Assembly: GCF_002022505.1 (NCBI RefSeq)
Contig: NZ_CP019781.1
Coordinates: 1,387,501-1,451,500 of the forward strand
Direction of reading: 5' to 3'
DNA: 64,000 nt
Source of the DNA: Bartonella sp. WD16.2
GTDB taxonomy: Bacteria > Pseudomonadota > Alphaproteobacteria > Rhizobiales > Rhizobiaceae
The position numbers and the translations under genes were made by a program. Shown here in pieces: positions 1 through 8,542 of this stretch (the stretch's first letter is position 1; every line of letters begins with the position of its first letter). The notes under the pieces were generated by a model. That model worked only from the letters and a program-made list of their open reading frames with translations. It did not search any database and had not been told where the DNA came from.

Positions 1-242
1 CTCTTTTCAATTTTCAATTTTTTAAAACAACAAAAAGAGTAAAAGGGCTTATACAAATAGGATGCTTAAAGGAGCACGTTAAAAGCATATAGAGGGAACC
101 AAATCATACAGAAAAACGCTTAAAAACGCATAGAGAGAAATATTCTAAAACTCACAAACAACGCTTGGCTTTTCCTTAAAAGGAAACAACATAAATAAAC
201 GAAGTAATTATAAAGGAGAGAAGAACCATTTTAGCAGCACTT

Positions 243-1673
243 TTAAGAAACAGATGATGAATCATTTGCACTACGAGTTTTCAATTTTGGTAAAGGAATG
301 ATCACCTTTGTTCCGCCTAAATTAGATGTTTCAAACGATGGTTTTTCACCAAATTGCATACAAAGTTGTTCGATCACCAAGTGGCCAAGACCTGTTTTTT
401 CCTCTAAATTTTGGCTATTGATACCCACACCATCATCTTCAACAATCAGGATCATTTGGTCATTATCCTGAGGGATAAAAGAAATATAAATATTCCCACA
501 CCGTTGATCGGGGAAAGCATGTTTTAAAGCATTTGTCAGTAATTCACCAAGAATAATCCCAAGTGTTGTAGCATCTCTTGATGATAATTGGCAATCTTTG
601 AAATCTGTGTGAATAGTAATATTTTCGCGCAATTCAAAAGGCACTGCCAATTCAACATCATGAACAACCGAGCTAAGAAATTCGGCCACTAAAGTTGTCT
701 CCATATCATCACACAAACGCAAACGTCGGTGTGCAGTGGAGATTGTTTGAATACGATCGCGTGCAGCACCAAGAACAGAACGTACTTCTTCATTTTTGCT
801 TCGATTTAATTGCAAAGCAAGCAGAGAAGACACTGTACTAAGTGAATTTCCGATGCGGTGACTTGCATCTTGTAGAAGCATTTCAACACGCTGGCGTTCT
901 TTTTCAGCATGGTTGCGTGCTTTTTCCAATTCTTGTGTTCGCTCTTTCACACGTGCTTCAAGGGCAGCATTTTCACTATGAAGCAACAATTGATATGTTT
1001 TTAAGTAACGAACATCACGACGAAACCGGTTAATCACAAAATAAGCTGAAATAAAAGTGCTAACAACAGCAACAATCGCTGCCAATGTTAAGGCAGCACG
1101 CATAATAGCTATATCTTTGCGTTGTTTTTGCCGCGTGGCATTATCACCATTGATAAAACTTGTCATTAACTGAGCTAAACGTGCAACTTGAAGTTTTGAA
1201 ATTTCAGAAGAAAATGGTGGTTTAACTAACGGATTGGTAAAAGAATCAAGAGAAACCATATGCGCAATCATAATGGCTTTACGCGCTTCGACTTCTTTCT
1301 TAAAAGCGCTAAACCACTCATACCACTGCGGCTTGGAATAGACAATAAGGCCAGTATAATCAAGAATACCATCAAGATCACGAACCGCATTTGTAAAGTG
1401 GGCTTTATCTTCCTCCCTGCGGCTATTTTCATAGCGACGGTCCGCTGCTGCCATATCAATCAAATTAATCAATACCAAATCAGCCTGTTCTCGTAATTGT
1501 GAACTTGTATTCAACCGTGCAACTTCCCGATCTACTGCGTTGGATAACAGCATAATAAAGATTGCAGCTAAAAAAGCCATCAAAAGAGAGATAATAATTG
1601 CTACCCAACGCCAACGTGTAATTGTTGAACCAGAAGAAGATATTTGAGGAAGAAAATCCGTCTGTGTTGTCAT
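243..1673 (-). CDS. Membrane HisKA_2-type sensor histidine kinase with CHASE3-like sensor
   Basis: Sensor kinase of 476 residues that closes the stress-response cluster. Transmembrane segments lie at about residues 23-46 and 192-215 and bracket a periplasmic helical domain of CHASE3 type. A coiled linker (about 227-268) leads to an H-box with His272 in an SHRIGN motif, then an N-box (ELLTNALKHA, Asn381) and a G1-type VEDDGVG near 411-417. The H-box style is that of the HisKA_2 kinases that phosphorylate PhyR in alphaproteobacteria. It is transcribed in the same direction as nepR and ecfG, about 210 bases after ecfG. Role as a PhyR kinase is inferred from family and position. The ATG at 1673 is preceded by a GGAAA ribosome binding site. 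Confidence 0.9.
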   Translation of the reverse strand: MTTQTDFLPQISSSGSTITRWRWVAIIISLLMAFLAAIFIMLLSNAVDREVARLNTSSQLREQADLVLINLIDMAAADRRYENSRREEDKAHFTNAVRDLDGILDYTGLIVYSKPQWYEWFSAFKKEVEARKAIMIAHMVSLDSFTNPLVKPPFSSEISKLQVARLAQLMTSFINGDNATRQKQRKDIAIMRAALTLAAIVAVVSTFISAYFVINRFRRDVRYLKTYQLLLHSENAALEARVKERTQELEKARNHAEKERQRVEMLLQDASHRIGNSLSTVSSLLALQLNRSKNEEVRSVLGAARDRIQTISTAHRRLRLCDDMETTLVAEFLSSVVHDVELAVPFELRENITIHTDFKDCQLSSRDATTLGIILGELLTNALKHAFPDQRCGNIYISFIPQDNDQMILIVEDDGVGINSQNLEEKTGLGHLVIEQLCMQFGEKPSFETSNLGGTKVIIPLPKLKTRSANDSSSVS

Positions 1674-1885
1674 AGAATTTCCATCAATACGTCATTCTTC
1701 AGTGTATAAGAGAAAGGTTTTTCTGATCATCGGTAAAAACCTGATAGATGCCTGGTGCAGGCTTCTTTTATTTTTCCCAAAAATGCAGGCCAAATTGTTT
1801 AGAAGATCTTCCAAACGATGATTTCCTGTAAAAGTTGTAATGGAAAGACAAAAAACAAAGCTTTTAACCATCATGGTGACGCTCT

Positions 1886-2440
1886 TTAGCTATTAAATGA
1901 GCACAATGTACTTCCAGCCGAACAAGCATCGGGACCATAATCGGATTCACCATTTACCTTGAGAAGTTCTTGCAAACGATTGCGCGCTCTACTGACACGA
2001 CTTTTAATTGTCCCCACAGCACAATCACAAATGGCTGCGGCATCTTCATATGAAAAACCAGACGCACCAATTAAAATGATCGCTTCTTTCTGGTCAGCAG
2101 AAAGCATGTCTAAGGCTTTTTTAAAATCTTGCAAATCCAACGATCCGTATTGAGCAGGGTGAATAGCTACATTCTTAGACAAAAGACCATCACTGTCTTG
2201 AACCTCTCTGCCTCTTTTGCGCATCTGACTATAAAATTCATTACGCAAAATGGTAAAAAGCCAAGCTTTGATATTCGTACCCATTTCAAAACTGTCTTGC
2301 TTAGCCCATGCTTTCATAATGGTGTCTTGAACAAGATCTTCTGCTTTATCGTGCTTGCCACTTAAAGAAATAGCAAAAGCACGCAATGCAGGCAGGATCA
2401 AAAGCAATTCCTGTTTAAAATTTTTCGCACCCGTCATCAT
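1886..2440 (-). CDS. ecfG: ECF sigma factor EcfG of the general stress response
   Basis: Extracytoplasmic-function sigma factor of 184 residues. The sigma-2 region (about residues 10-80) contains the usual HDKAEDLVQDT and LFTILRN motifs. The sigma-4 region (about 125-175) has the FSYEDAAAI - VGTIKSRVSRAR helix-turn-helix. Family knowledge: EcfG is held inactive by NepR and released when phosphorylated PhyR binds NepR; it recognises GGAAC-N16/17-CGTT promoters. It lies 6 bases downstream of nepR, and phyR is divergent, which is the standard arrangement in Rhizobiales. Two matching promoters are visible elsewhere in the window (4854 and 62060). Confidence 0.95.
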   Translation of the reverse strand: MMTGAKNFKQELLLILPALRAFAISLSGKHDKAEDLVQDTIMKAWAKQDSFEMGTNIKAWLFTILRNEFYSQMRKRGREVQDSDGLLSKNVAIHPAQYGSLDLQDFKKALDMLSADQKEAIILIGASGFSYEDAAAICDCAVGTIKSRVSRARNRLQELLKVNGESDYGPDACSAGSTLCSFNS

Positions 2441-2446
2441 AAGGGA

Positions 2447-2650
2447 TCAAACCTCTTCTGCGCTTTTTAAAGAGGCGCGTTCTGCCTGATCCAATTTTTC
2501 CAAAAGTTCTAGAAAGCGAACAGGAATAGCTTCTTCCTGAATCTCCATATAAAATTGGCGCAGTTTTAGAACAATCTCGCTGTTAACACCAAAAAGATTA
2601 TCGCCAAGTGCAGAAGGATCGGTGAGATTTTTTTCACCACAGTCGTTCAT
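2447..2650 (-). CDS. nepR: Anti-sigma factor NepR
   Basis: Small acidic protein of 67 residues with the NepR core at about residues 30-54 (LRQFYMEIQEE followed by IPVRFLELLEKLD), the helix pair that contacts EcfG and the sigma-like domain of PhyR. It is cotranscribed with ecfG, with its stop 6 bases before the ecfG start. The gene faces phyR across a 163-base divergent promoter region. The identification rests on the core motif and on the genomic position; either alone would be convincing for this family. Confidence 0.93.
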   Translation of the reverse strand: MNDCGEKNLTDPSALGDNLFGVNSEIVLKLRQFYMEIQEEAIPVRFLELLEKLDQAERASLKSAEEV

Positions 2651-2723
2651 TTTTCAGTCCCTTAACCCATATATTAACTCAAAGAAGATTTTTCTCTTCA
2701 TGGTTGTAAATATAGTTGCGCTT

Positions 2724-2754
2724 AAAAAGTTCCATATGAGGGAAGGAACTTTTT
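2724..2754. promoter_or_regulatory. Inverted pair of GGAAC boxes between nepR and phyR
   Basis: A perfect 10-base inverted repeat (AAAAAGTTCC at 2724-2733 and GGAACTTTTT at 2745-2754) places an EcfG-like -35 box GGAAC in each direction. The sequences 16 bases beyond each box are AATT and TATT, not the consensus CGTT, so this is either a weakened autoregulated divergent EcfG promoter or an operator-like palindrome. The symmetry is seen directly; the regulatory role is inferred from the position. Confidence 0.5.
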
Positions 2755-2813
2755 CATATGTTGGGAATTTTAATTTTCAAAAGCGCTTTTAAAGACAGAA
2801 GGAGTTATCAATC

Positions 2814-3608
2814 ATGTCATTATCAATGCGTATTGCCCCACATCTTCCTTATCTTCGACGTTTTGCCCGCTCTGTTACAGGCAGCCAATCGTCTGGTGAT
2901 GCTTATGTAGCAGCGATGTTGGAAGCGCTTATTACCGATATCTCCATTTTTCCAAAAGCATCAAGCGATCGTATTGGAACCTATCGGCTTTTTTGTCACC
3001 TTTTTGATCAAACCACGCCCAATATCGCCGAGCCATTGCCGCAATTTGGTCTTGAACAAAAAGCAAATGCAAAATTATCGTATCTTACACCGCGTGCACG
3101 CCAAGCATTTTTGCTGATTGCTGTAGAAGGCTTTAATGAGCGTGAAGCAAGCGAAATTATGAATATTGATGCACAACAGTTTCATCAATTTCTCAACCAA
3201 GCATCTATCGATATTTCAGCACAAATAGCCACACAAATTATGATTATTGAAGACGAGCCTCTCATTGCGATGGATATTGAACAAATGGTGGCAAATCTCG
3301 GCCATCAAGTTGTAGGGATTGCGCGCACCCGTGATGAAGCTATCGTCATGTATCATCAAAAAAAACCTCGAATGGTTTTAGCCGATATCCAATTGGCAGA
3401 TAATAGTTCGGGTATTGATGCAGTTAATGATATCTTGAAAAATGACCACATACCTGTGATCTTTATCACTGCTTTTCCAGAAAGATTACTGACAGGGGAA
3501 CGTCCTGAACCAACTTTTTTGGTGACCAAACCCTTTAATCCTGATATGGTAAAAGCACTTATCTCACAGGCTTTATTTTTCCAAGAAAATGCTTCCAAAG
3601 CCGCATAA
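2814..3608 (+). CDS. phyR: Stress response regulator PhyR (sigma-like plus receiver)
   Basis: PhyR, 264 residues. The N-terminal half (about 1-135) resembles an ECF sigma factor (LTPRARQAFLLIAVEGFNER is the sigma-4-like part) and mimics EcfG. The C-terminal receiver domain (about 142-260) has acidic residues E146/D147, phospho-acceptor Asp191, Thr219 and Lys239. Phosphorylation exposes the sigma-like domain, which then binds NepR. A good ribosome binding site (GAAGGAG) precedes the ATG. The stop overlaps the start of the following kinase gene by one base (TAATG), suggesting translational coupling with it. Confidence 0.96.
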   Translation: MSLSMRIAPHLPYLRRFARSVTGSQSSGDAYVAAMLEALITDISIFPKASSDRIGTYRLFCHLFDQTTPNIAEPLPQFGLEQKANAKLSYLTPRARQAFLLIAVEGFNEREASEIMNIDAQQFHQFLNQASIDISAQIATQIMIIEDEPLIAMDIEQMVANLGHQVVGIARTRDEAIVMYHQKKPRMVLADIQLADNSSGIDAVNDILKNDHIPVIFITAFPERLLTGERPEPTFLVTKPFNPDMVKALISQALFFQENASKAA

Positions 3609-4648
3609 TGGAAAGCAATATTTCAATTATGAGCATCAACCCTGTTTCTACTCTGCCTATGGACAGATCCCATCTCAGCGCTCTCATGCAGGCCATCCGC
3701 AGCGCTGATATTTGTGTTTTCTATCAGACAACAAATTTGATCCATTTATGGGCTGAAAACTTGCCGCAGCATTTGCACAATAAATGGCGAGTGGGGTGTC
3801 GTGACAATGATTTTTTTTCGTCCGATCTTGCCGATAATATGGAAACGATCAAATTACAGGTCTTAGCCACTGGTAAAATGCAAACCATTGAAGTGCAATT
3901 TGAAGATATGGCAAAACAAGAAATTTGGTATAAATTCTCGATTGATTGTGACCGCAATGATCGTGGAGAAATTATCGGCGTGATTACAACTGGTGTTGAA
4001 ATTTCAGGTCTGCGCCGACGCGAACAAGTACTGAAAATTTTGCTCCGAGAAGTTAGTCACCGCTCTAAAAATCTTTTGGCTATCATTCAAAGTATTGCTA
4101 GTCAAACTGCACGTTATACAGAATCGCTCCAGGTTTTCTTACGCAAATTCCAAGGGCGTCTGCATTCTCTTTCTCATTCTCAAGATCTCATTACCGATTC
4201 CAACTGGCGCGGAGCACAATTTTGTGAACTGGTACAATCGCAAGCTTTGGGTTATCTCGTAAAAGAAATAAAGCGATTTTCCATTGAAGGTGCTGATCCT
4301 TACCTCTTCCCAAATGCGGCTTTGCATATTGGTTTGGCCTTTCATGAATTAATTGTCAATTCACTCTCTTTTGGTGCCCTATCGCAAGAAAAGGGAAGCG
4401 TATCTGTACGCTGTGAAATTCACGCAAATACTAATAAACCAGCAAACCTTTTAATCACTTGGCATGAAAATTTTGAATCTGGAACTACTCTTTCTGAGCA
4501 CAATAAAGCCTGTTTTGGCAGTACAGTTTTAGAAAAAATTGTTCCCATTTCTGTAAATGGATCAGCCTCTTTAAAAGTAACAGAAGAAGGAGTGGTTTAT
4601 TGTTTATCTGTACCTGACACTTATTTTGATGTTGATACGTTTTTTTAA
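3608..4648 (+). CDS. HWE-type cytoplasmic sensor kinase coupled to phyR
   Basis: Histidine kinase of 346 residues without membrane segments. A PAS-like domain spans about residues 25-135. The H-box is REVSHRSKNLLAII with His151. The N-box FHELIVNSLSFGALS has Asn251, and the WHE triplet at 285-287 is the signature of the HWE family. The start overlaps the phyR stop, so the pair is very probably one transcription and translation unit. Family knowledge makes it a likely PhyR kinase. The catalytic part is rather diverged (VNSLSFGALS where TNAxKYGALS is usual; no clear G1 DxGxG), so ATP-dependent activity should not be assumed. Confidence 0.88.
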   Translation: MESNISIMSINPVSTLPMDRSHLSALMQAIRSADICVFYQTTNLIHLWAENLPQHLHNKWRVGCRDNDFFSSDLADNMETIKLQVLATGKMQTIEVQFEDMAKQEIWYKFSIDCDRNDRGEIIGVITTGVEISGLRRREQVLKILLREVSHRSKNLLAIIQSIASQTARYTESLQVFLRKFQGRLHSLSHSQDLITDSNWRGAQFCELVQSQALGYLVKEIKRFSIEGADPYLFPNAALHIGLAFHELIVNSLSFGALSQEKGSVSVRCEIHANTNKPANLLITWHENFESGTTLSEHNKACFGSTVLEKIVPISVNGSASLKVTEEGVVYCLSVPDTYFDVDTFF

Positions 4649-4675
4649 AGAACATTTCAAACACGAAGAAATACA

Positions 4676-4715
4676 CAAAGCCCCTTCATCATTCCCGATA
4701 TGATGAAGGACTTTG
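4676..4715 (+). terminator. Hairpin after the phyR-kinase unit
   Basis: Long imperfect hairpin, with CAAAG and CTTCATCA on the left pairing with TGATGAAG and CTTTG on the right, starting 27 bases after the kinase stop. There is no clear T-run afterwards on the + strand, so it may terminate or stabilise the transcript. Confidence 0.5.
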
Positions 4716-4853
4716 ATGTCTATGCACCCTTTTTGAAGCGAAAACTTAAAGTTTGTACTACCAGTTTCTTTAAATCAAATTGATACAACCAATCTCTTGG
4801 CAATAAATTTACACCACTGCTCTCTTCAGAATAAATCTAACTTCACTCATTTT

Positions 4854-4878
4854 GGAACAAATAAAATGTGTAAACGTT
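4854..4878 (+). promoter_or_regulatory. EcfG-type promoter GGAAC-N16-CGTT
   Basis: GGAAC at 4854-4858, a 16-base spacer and CGTT at 4875-4878 match the alphaproteobacterial EcfG consensus exactly. The nearest downstream gene is the small exported protein starting 69 bases later at 4948. The match is seen directly; activity is inferred. Confidence 0.75.
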
Positions 4879-4947
4879 TAAGCTGCAAATCTCTCTTGCC
4901 AAAAGATTGCTTAAGAAGCTATCAACATTTTTTCTGGAAAGTATTTT

Positions 4948-5220
4948 ATGAATCCTATCGTTACCGTTCTTCTTCTAGTTTCATGTACCGATGATTTGAG
5001 CAGCTGTTATTCCAATGACTCCATGGTGAAAATTTACCCAACAGCACAAATATGTGAGCAAGATATCGTACCATCAATCAAAAAACTTATGTCCGGGGAG
5101 CAAATCTTTGCCCAATGCACAGACATACCAATAAACTCAATACAACAAAAAGCCTCTCTCGTTTGGTCTGTCACAAACCAAGGCAATTTCCTGCTTCAAA
5201 GTCTCCATAATAACAAGTAA
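4948..5220 (+). CDS. Small cysteine-containing exported or lipoprotein-like protein
   Basis: A 90-residue protein of unknown function. It starts with a short hydrophobic stretch (IVTVLLLVSC) that could be a signal or lipoprotein-type leader, and it has four further or clustered cysteines (Cys13, 20, 36, 57). A GGAAAG ribosome binding site lies before the ATG. The EcfG-type promoter at 4854 supports it as a real gene of the general stress regulon next to the stress-response cluster. I do not recognise a named family. Confidence 0.6.
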   Translation: MNPIVTVLLLVSCTDDLSSCYSNDSMVKIYPTAQICEQDIVPSIKKLMSGEQIFAQCTDIPINSIQQKASLVWSVTNQGNFLLQSLHNNK

Positions 5221-5345
5221 ATAGATCTTAAAAAACCAACTTGTGACTTCTTTCTTGTCTTTTCTAAACACTTATTCATTGTAAAAAAATCATTTAAAGC
5301 ATAAACCCTTTAAGCTTTCAAAAAAGAACAATGGAAAAATGAACC

Positions 5346-5801
5346 ATGACTTATAATAATACGCACGCTTTGCAGGAAAACCATACAGAACAACACACCC
5401 TACCCCAAGATGAACCTTTAGATCCTGCAGTAGAACGAGTGAGAAAAAAACTCATGCGTTTAATGATCATATCCATTTCAATTACAATCATTCTTATTCT
5501 TTTTGTGTTTGCGGGAATAATCTATAAAATTATAACACCTGAAATAGCTTCCAAACAGACAAACTCTCTTGCTCTTCAAAGCGATAATCTACCCTTTGCC
5601 AATCATACACTCTCGCTGCCACCAAAAGCGCAGATCATATCGCAAAGCCTCTCAGACCATCACATTGCACTGAGAATTTTAATGCCAAACGGGCAAACAC
5701 ATTTCATGATTTATAATTATCGCACAGGTGCTCCTATCGCAAATCTTGTTATAACAATGACACAAGAAACATCTGTCACAAAGCATCTTCAAGTGCAATA
5801 A
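5346..5801 (+). CDS. Single-pass membrane protein, conserved-hypothetical type
   Basis: A 151-residue protein. An acidic, glutamine-rich N-terminus (1-35) is followed by one transmembrane helix (about 38-60: LMIISISITIILILFVFAGI) and an exported C-terminal domain of about 85 residues, probably beta-rich, ending in a T/V-rich stretch. The layout is that of small Rhizobiales membrane proteins annotated as DUF6476-like, but I assign that only tentatively. It stands alone between the stress cluster and a convergent gene, 15 bases from the stop of the DUF4167 gene. Confidence 0.7.
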   Translation: MTYNNTHALQENHTEQHTLPQDEPLDPAVERVRKKLMRLMIISISITIILILFVFAGIIYKIITPEIASKQTNSLALQSDNLPFANHTLSLPPKAQIISQSLSDHHIALRILMPNGQTHFMIYNYRTGAPIANLVITMTQETSVTKHLQVQ

Positions 5802-5816
5802 CACCTGAACACAAGC

Positions 5817-6527
5817 TTAACCTTTTCCCCCTACTGAACGCGTCGTTGTTGTCTTGCGTCGACGCAGTTTTTTTGCTGCCTCTTCACCGGATAAAAGAAG
5901 GGGAGTAATTTTTTTTGCAGATTCATTCCTTTTTTCAGAGAGCGCTAAAGTTACTTGAGGCAACTCATCAGAAGAGAGCTCTTGAGCCTGAATATGCCGA
6001 CGCGACAAACGACGCGATTTTTTGGCAGTTTCACTTGCCTCTTCAGCAGTTCGTTTTTCTTGTTCAACAGTTTCAATTAATCCAGAGCTCTTGGCTTCCG
6101 GTGCATCAGACACCTGTATATTTTTTTTGCTCCCTTTTCGCCTTTCATTGTGTTTTTGTGGTTGCGTGTGCATCACAGGCTTTTCATCATTGTGATCATC
6201 TATTTTAGTATTTTCAGCACCTGTTTCTTCACAACTCTTCTCACTATTTTCATCACACTGAACTGATTGAGAACTATGTCCAACTGCTGCAAGGATAATA
6301 CGTAAATAATGTTCAGCATGTTGTAAATAATTTTCCGACATAACGCGGTCGCCAGCACCTTGTGCATCACGTGCAAGACTTATGTATTTATCAGCAATTT
6401 GCTGAGCATTGCCACGAATTTTAACATCCGGTCCGTTACTTTCATAATTACGGGACAATGGATTAGGGCCACGACGATTATTGTTATTATTACGATTGCG
6501 TACCCGTCTATTTTGCTGTGACCTCAT
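5817..6527 (-). CDS. DUF4167 protein, putative RNA-binding
   Basis: A 236-residue protein. The conserved N-terminal part (1-80) has an Arg/Asn-rich leader (RRVRNRNNNNNRRGP), then the DUF4167 core with IRGNAQQIADKYISLARDA and a tail of the form SENYLQHAEHYLRII. The rest is a low-complexity, highly charged tail rich in Lys, Glu and Arg. DUF4167 is typical of Rhizobiales and is usually suspected to bind RNA or ribosomes because of the basic tail; the molecular function is not established. In several relatives as I recall them it lies near prmC and clpB. Here clpB is on the same strand but 21 kb away, beyond the phage cassette. Confidence 0.88.
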   Translation of the reverse strand: MRSQQNRRVRNRNNNNNRRGPNPLSRNYESNGPDVKIRGNAQQIADKYISLARDAQGAGDRVMSENYLQHAEHYLRIILAAVGHSSQSVQCDENSEKSCEETGAENTKIDDHNDEKPVMHTQPQKHNERRKGSKKNIQVSDAPEAKSSGLIETVEQEKRTAEEASETAKKSRRLSRRHIQAQELSSDELPQVTLALSEKRNESAKKITPLLLSGEEAAKKLRRRKTTTTRSVGGKG

Positions 6528-7381
6528 ATGTATCCCTTTTATATGTATTCCTTTTGGATTATATTTGTTAATTGATTTTTCTTATCGCATTATTTTTTAA
6601 TAATGCTGATCATGTTTAAAATACGGTTATGAAACTATCCCCGTTTTATCTAATTTAAATGATATTGAATTAAATTATATCAAAAGCACATATTTTTGAA
6701 ATATCACCCAACACAGCAGGGAATATTTTAGTATAATTCCCAATTTGTCTGCTAATAAGTCGAAACGTAACGATGTTCTTATAAAATTCCAAGTGTTTTT
6801 TTTAAAAAAATCCATATTTCTTAAAAAAAATGATCATCTTGTGGAAAAAGAGTAAAAACAAACACAGTTTTTTCTGATATTTTCTCTAGCTTTTCTATTA
6901 CCAACACTTCCTTTAAGAAAAAGAACAAAATGCTGTGCTTTTATTCCTGCAACACTCACAAATGAGAACAAGAGTGAGAAAACAAGCCAAAAACCAAGTT
7001 GATCACTCGTAACCATGCTGTATCAAAAAACCTTTTTAACTCATGATGTAAAAGTTGCACTTTAGGTATATAAGGCTTGTACCAATTTTCACACACCATA
7101 TCACAAGTTGTAACACTCTCATAATTACAAGCATAATCAAGAATATCAAGAGCTAAATCAAATAAAGAAAAATAGCATGTCTCGCTTTCTATTTTCACTG
7201 CTCATTGGCGTTTTTATATAAATTGTTTTCTTGAGTTGATACAAAGTTAAGCAGTAGCTTTCTTCATTCTTCAGTACACACCCACTATAAATTTCCTATT
7301 TCTATCTGATTGAATAAGAAATAAAAAATCTCCCGCTTATCAAACTATCTAGAGCACTCTCTAAAATTATAACTTGTTATA
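6528..7381. other. Noncoding region with a possible gene remnant
   Basis: AT-rich sequence without a convincing gene. On the minus strand two short overlapping reading frames (6956-7198 and 6834-7016) could be joined by a frameshift near 7010 into one decayed membrane protein of about 110 residues with a hydrophobic segment, but I find no family for it and cannot exclude chance. Confidence 0.3.
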
Positions 7382-7726
7382 TTACTGTAAACTAATGATT
7401 AATACCCGTTTTATGTCCCCTCCAATATCGTTATCCTTAAAACCTACCATTACTGGTATCTTGAAAGTGAGTGCTGTTTTAGCCAAATCCAGAATGTTTT
7501 TTCCACCCGAATGATCACACGACCACTCCCCTACCTGGTAATCATCTGGTTTTGATTTGGGGATGAATGACAACCTACAGACCCCTTTAGTATTAGCAAT
7601 AACCGAATTTATAAAGCCCATTTCTATAAAGTCCGCTTCTAAAAATTCATACGGTCCAGCGAAAGCTGTTCCTACCATTAAAACCATTATACTCAAAAAC
7701 AGAAGTATTTTTTGTTTAATTTTCAT
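7382..7726 (-). CDS. Secreted AB5-type toxin B-subunit-like protein
   Basis: A 114-residue protein from the ATG at 7726. An upstream in-frame ATG at 7747 is less likely because the AGGAAG ribosome binding site lies inside its first codons. A clear signal peptide (KQKILLFLSIMVLMVGTAFA) precedes a mature part of about 93 residues with two cysteines about 20 apart, a helix-like stretch (NILDLAKTALTFKIPVMVGF) and a hydrophobic final strand. Size, export, cysteine pair and helix-then-strand order resemble B subunits of AB5 toxins (PltB/ArtB or LT-II type). The gene follows the remnant of a cholera-type A subunit by 71 bases in the same direction, which is the main support. The reading frame is intact. 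Confidence 0.6.
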   Translation of the reverse strand: MKIKQKILLFLSIMVLMVGTAFAGPYEFLEADFIEMGFINSVIANTKGVCRLSFIPKSKPDDYQVGEWSCDHSGGKNILDLAKTALTFKIPVMVGFKDNDIGGDIKRVLIISLQ

Positions 7727-7797
7727 AATAATTTTCTTCCTATACAATAAAATAAAATTGTTTTTTATTTCTTATGCAAGAACTATATTTATAATAC

Positions 7798-8542
7798 TTA
7801 TCTTGAGCCAAGAATAAAAACAACTATTTTAAGTATAGAGCGTTGAGCTTTCCAAAATAACTCTGCTCCAAATTCCTGTGCTGATTTAATAGGAAAATAA
7901 GATGACCTTGATTTGCGACTAGCAAGTTCAATCCATGGGCATTCTTCCCAAACTCAGTGCTCATCAGGAAAACCAGCTCGTTAAAACAAGCTCGTTGTGG
8001 TTGAACATCTGATAATGAAAATTTACATATAATCGTCCATTGTAATCCGGATTGAAAACAAATGAATCAATATTCCCGTTTCTTACTCTTCCCCATTCAA
8101 TAATTTGATTCCAATGAATATAACACCAATGCAACTACTTCTCGCTCCTCTAGATGTGGGAAATACCCCTCTAACGATGCTATTAACATCAATAAAATGG
8201 GGGATAACACTAATATGATAAATATAACCTTTAGATTAAAGTTACCATTAACCCAACTTATCGCGAATCTTCGAGAAGTTGTTATTGCAACATAACCGGA
8301 ACCAGAACCTGACAAACCAGTAGGCATTTCACGCACATGATCCCATAGGCTTGTGTGTAGTGGCCGGTTGATTAGGTCGCAATCCATCCATACCTCTTAG
8401 AATAGAAATCACCAGCGATTTTTATACTTTCAGGAGTATCCATAGCTGCCCCATAGACTTTTTTGACATCATCAATGACAAGCAAAACACGAAAATATAA
8501 AAATCACTAAAGAAACAAATGATTAAGTATAATTTTTCTCAT
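7798..8542 (-). pseudogene. Decayed cholera/heat-labile enterotoxin A-subunit homologue
   Basis: Reading the minus strand across frames recovers most of a CtxA/EltA-like ADP-ribosyltransferase of about 248 residues. In order: an ATG at 8542 with a hydrophobic leader; DDVKKVYGAAMDTPESIK (compare the CtxA start KLYRADSRPPDEIK); SLWDHVREMPTGLSG and GYVAITTSRR (compare NLYDHARGTQTGF and GYVSTSIS); GYIYHISVIPHFIDVN; GYFPHLEEREVVAL (compare YSPHPDEQEVSAL, keeping the catalytic E-x-E); QIIEWGRVRNG; and AGFPDEH-stop-VWEECPWIELA (compare AGFPPEHRAWREEPWIHHA). Several frameshifts and stops interrupt it, and the NAD-site arginine of the RADSRPP region reads as glycine. Unambiguous as a family member, clearly inactive. 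Confidence 0.88.

Noticed and set aside
842..1496. Plus-strand frames inside the sensor kinase gene
   Set aside because: Antisense shadows of a well-supported coding region.
1692..1874. 60-codon minus frame between ecfG and the kinase gene
   Set aside because: No ribosome binding site or family; typical intergenic frame in this cluster.
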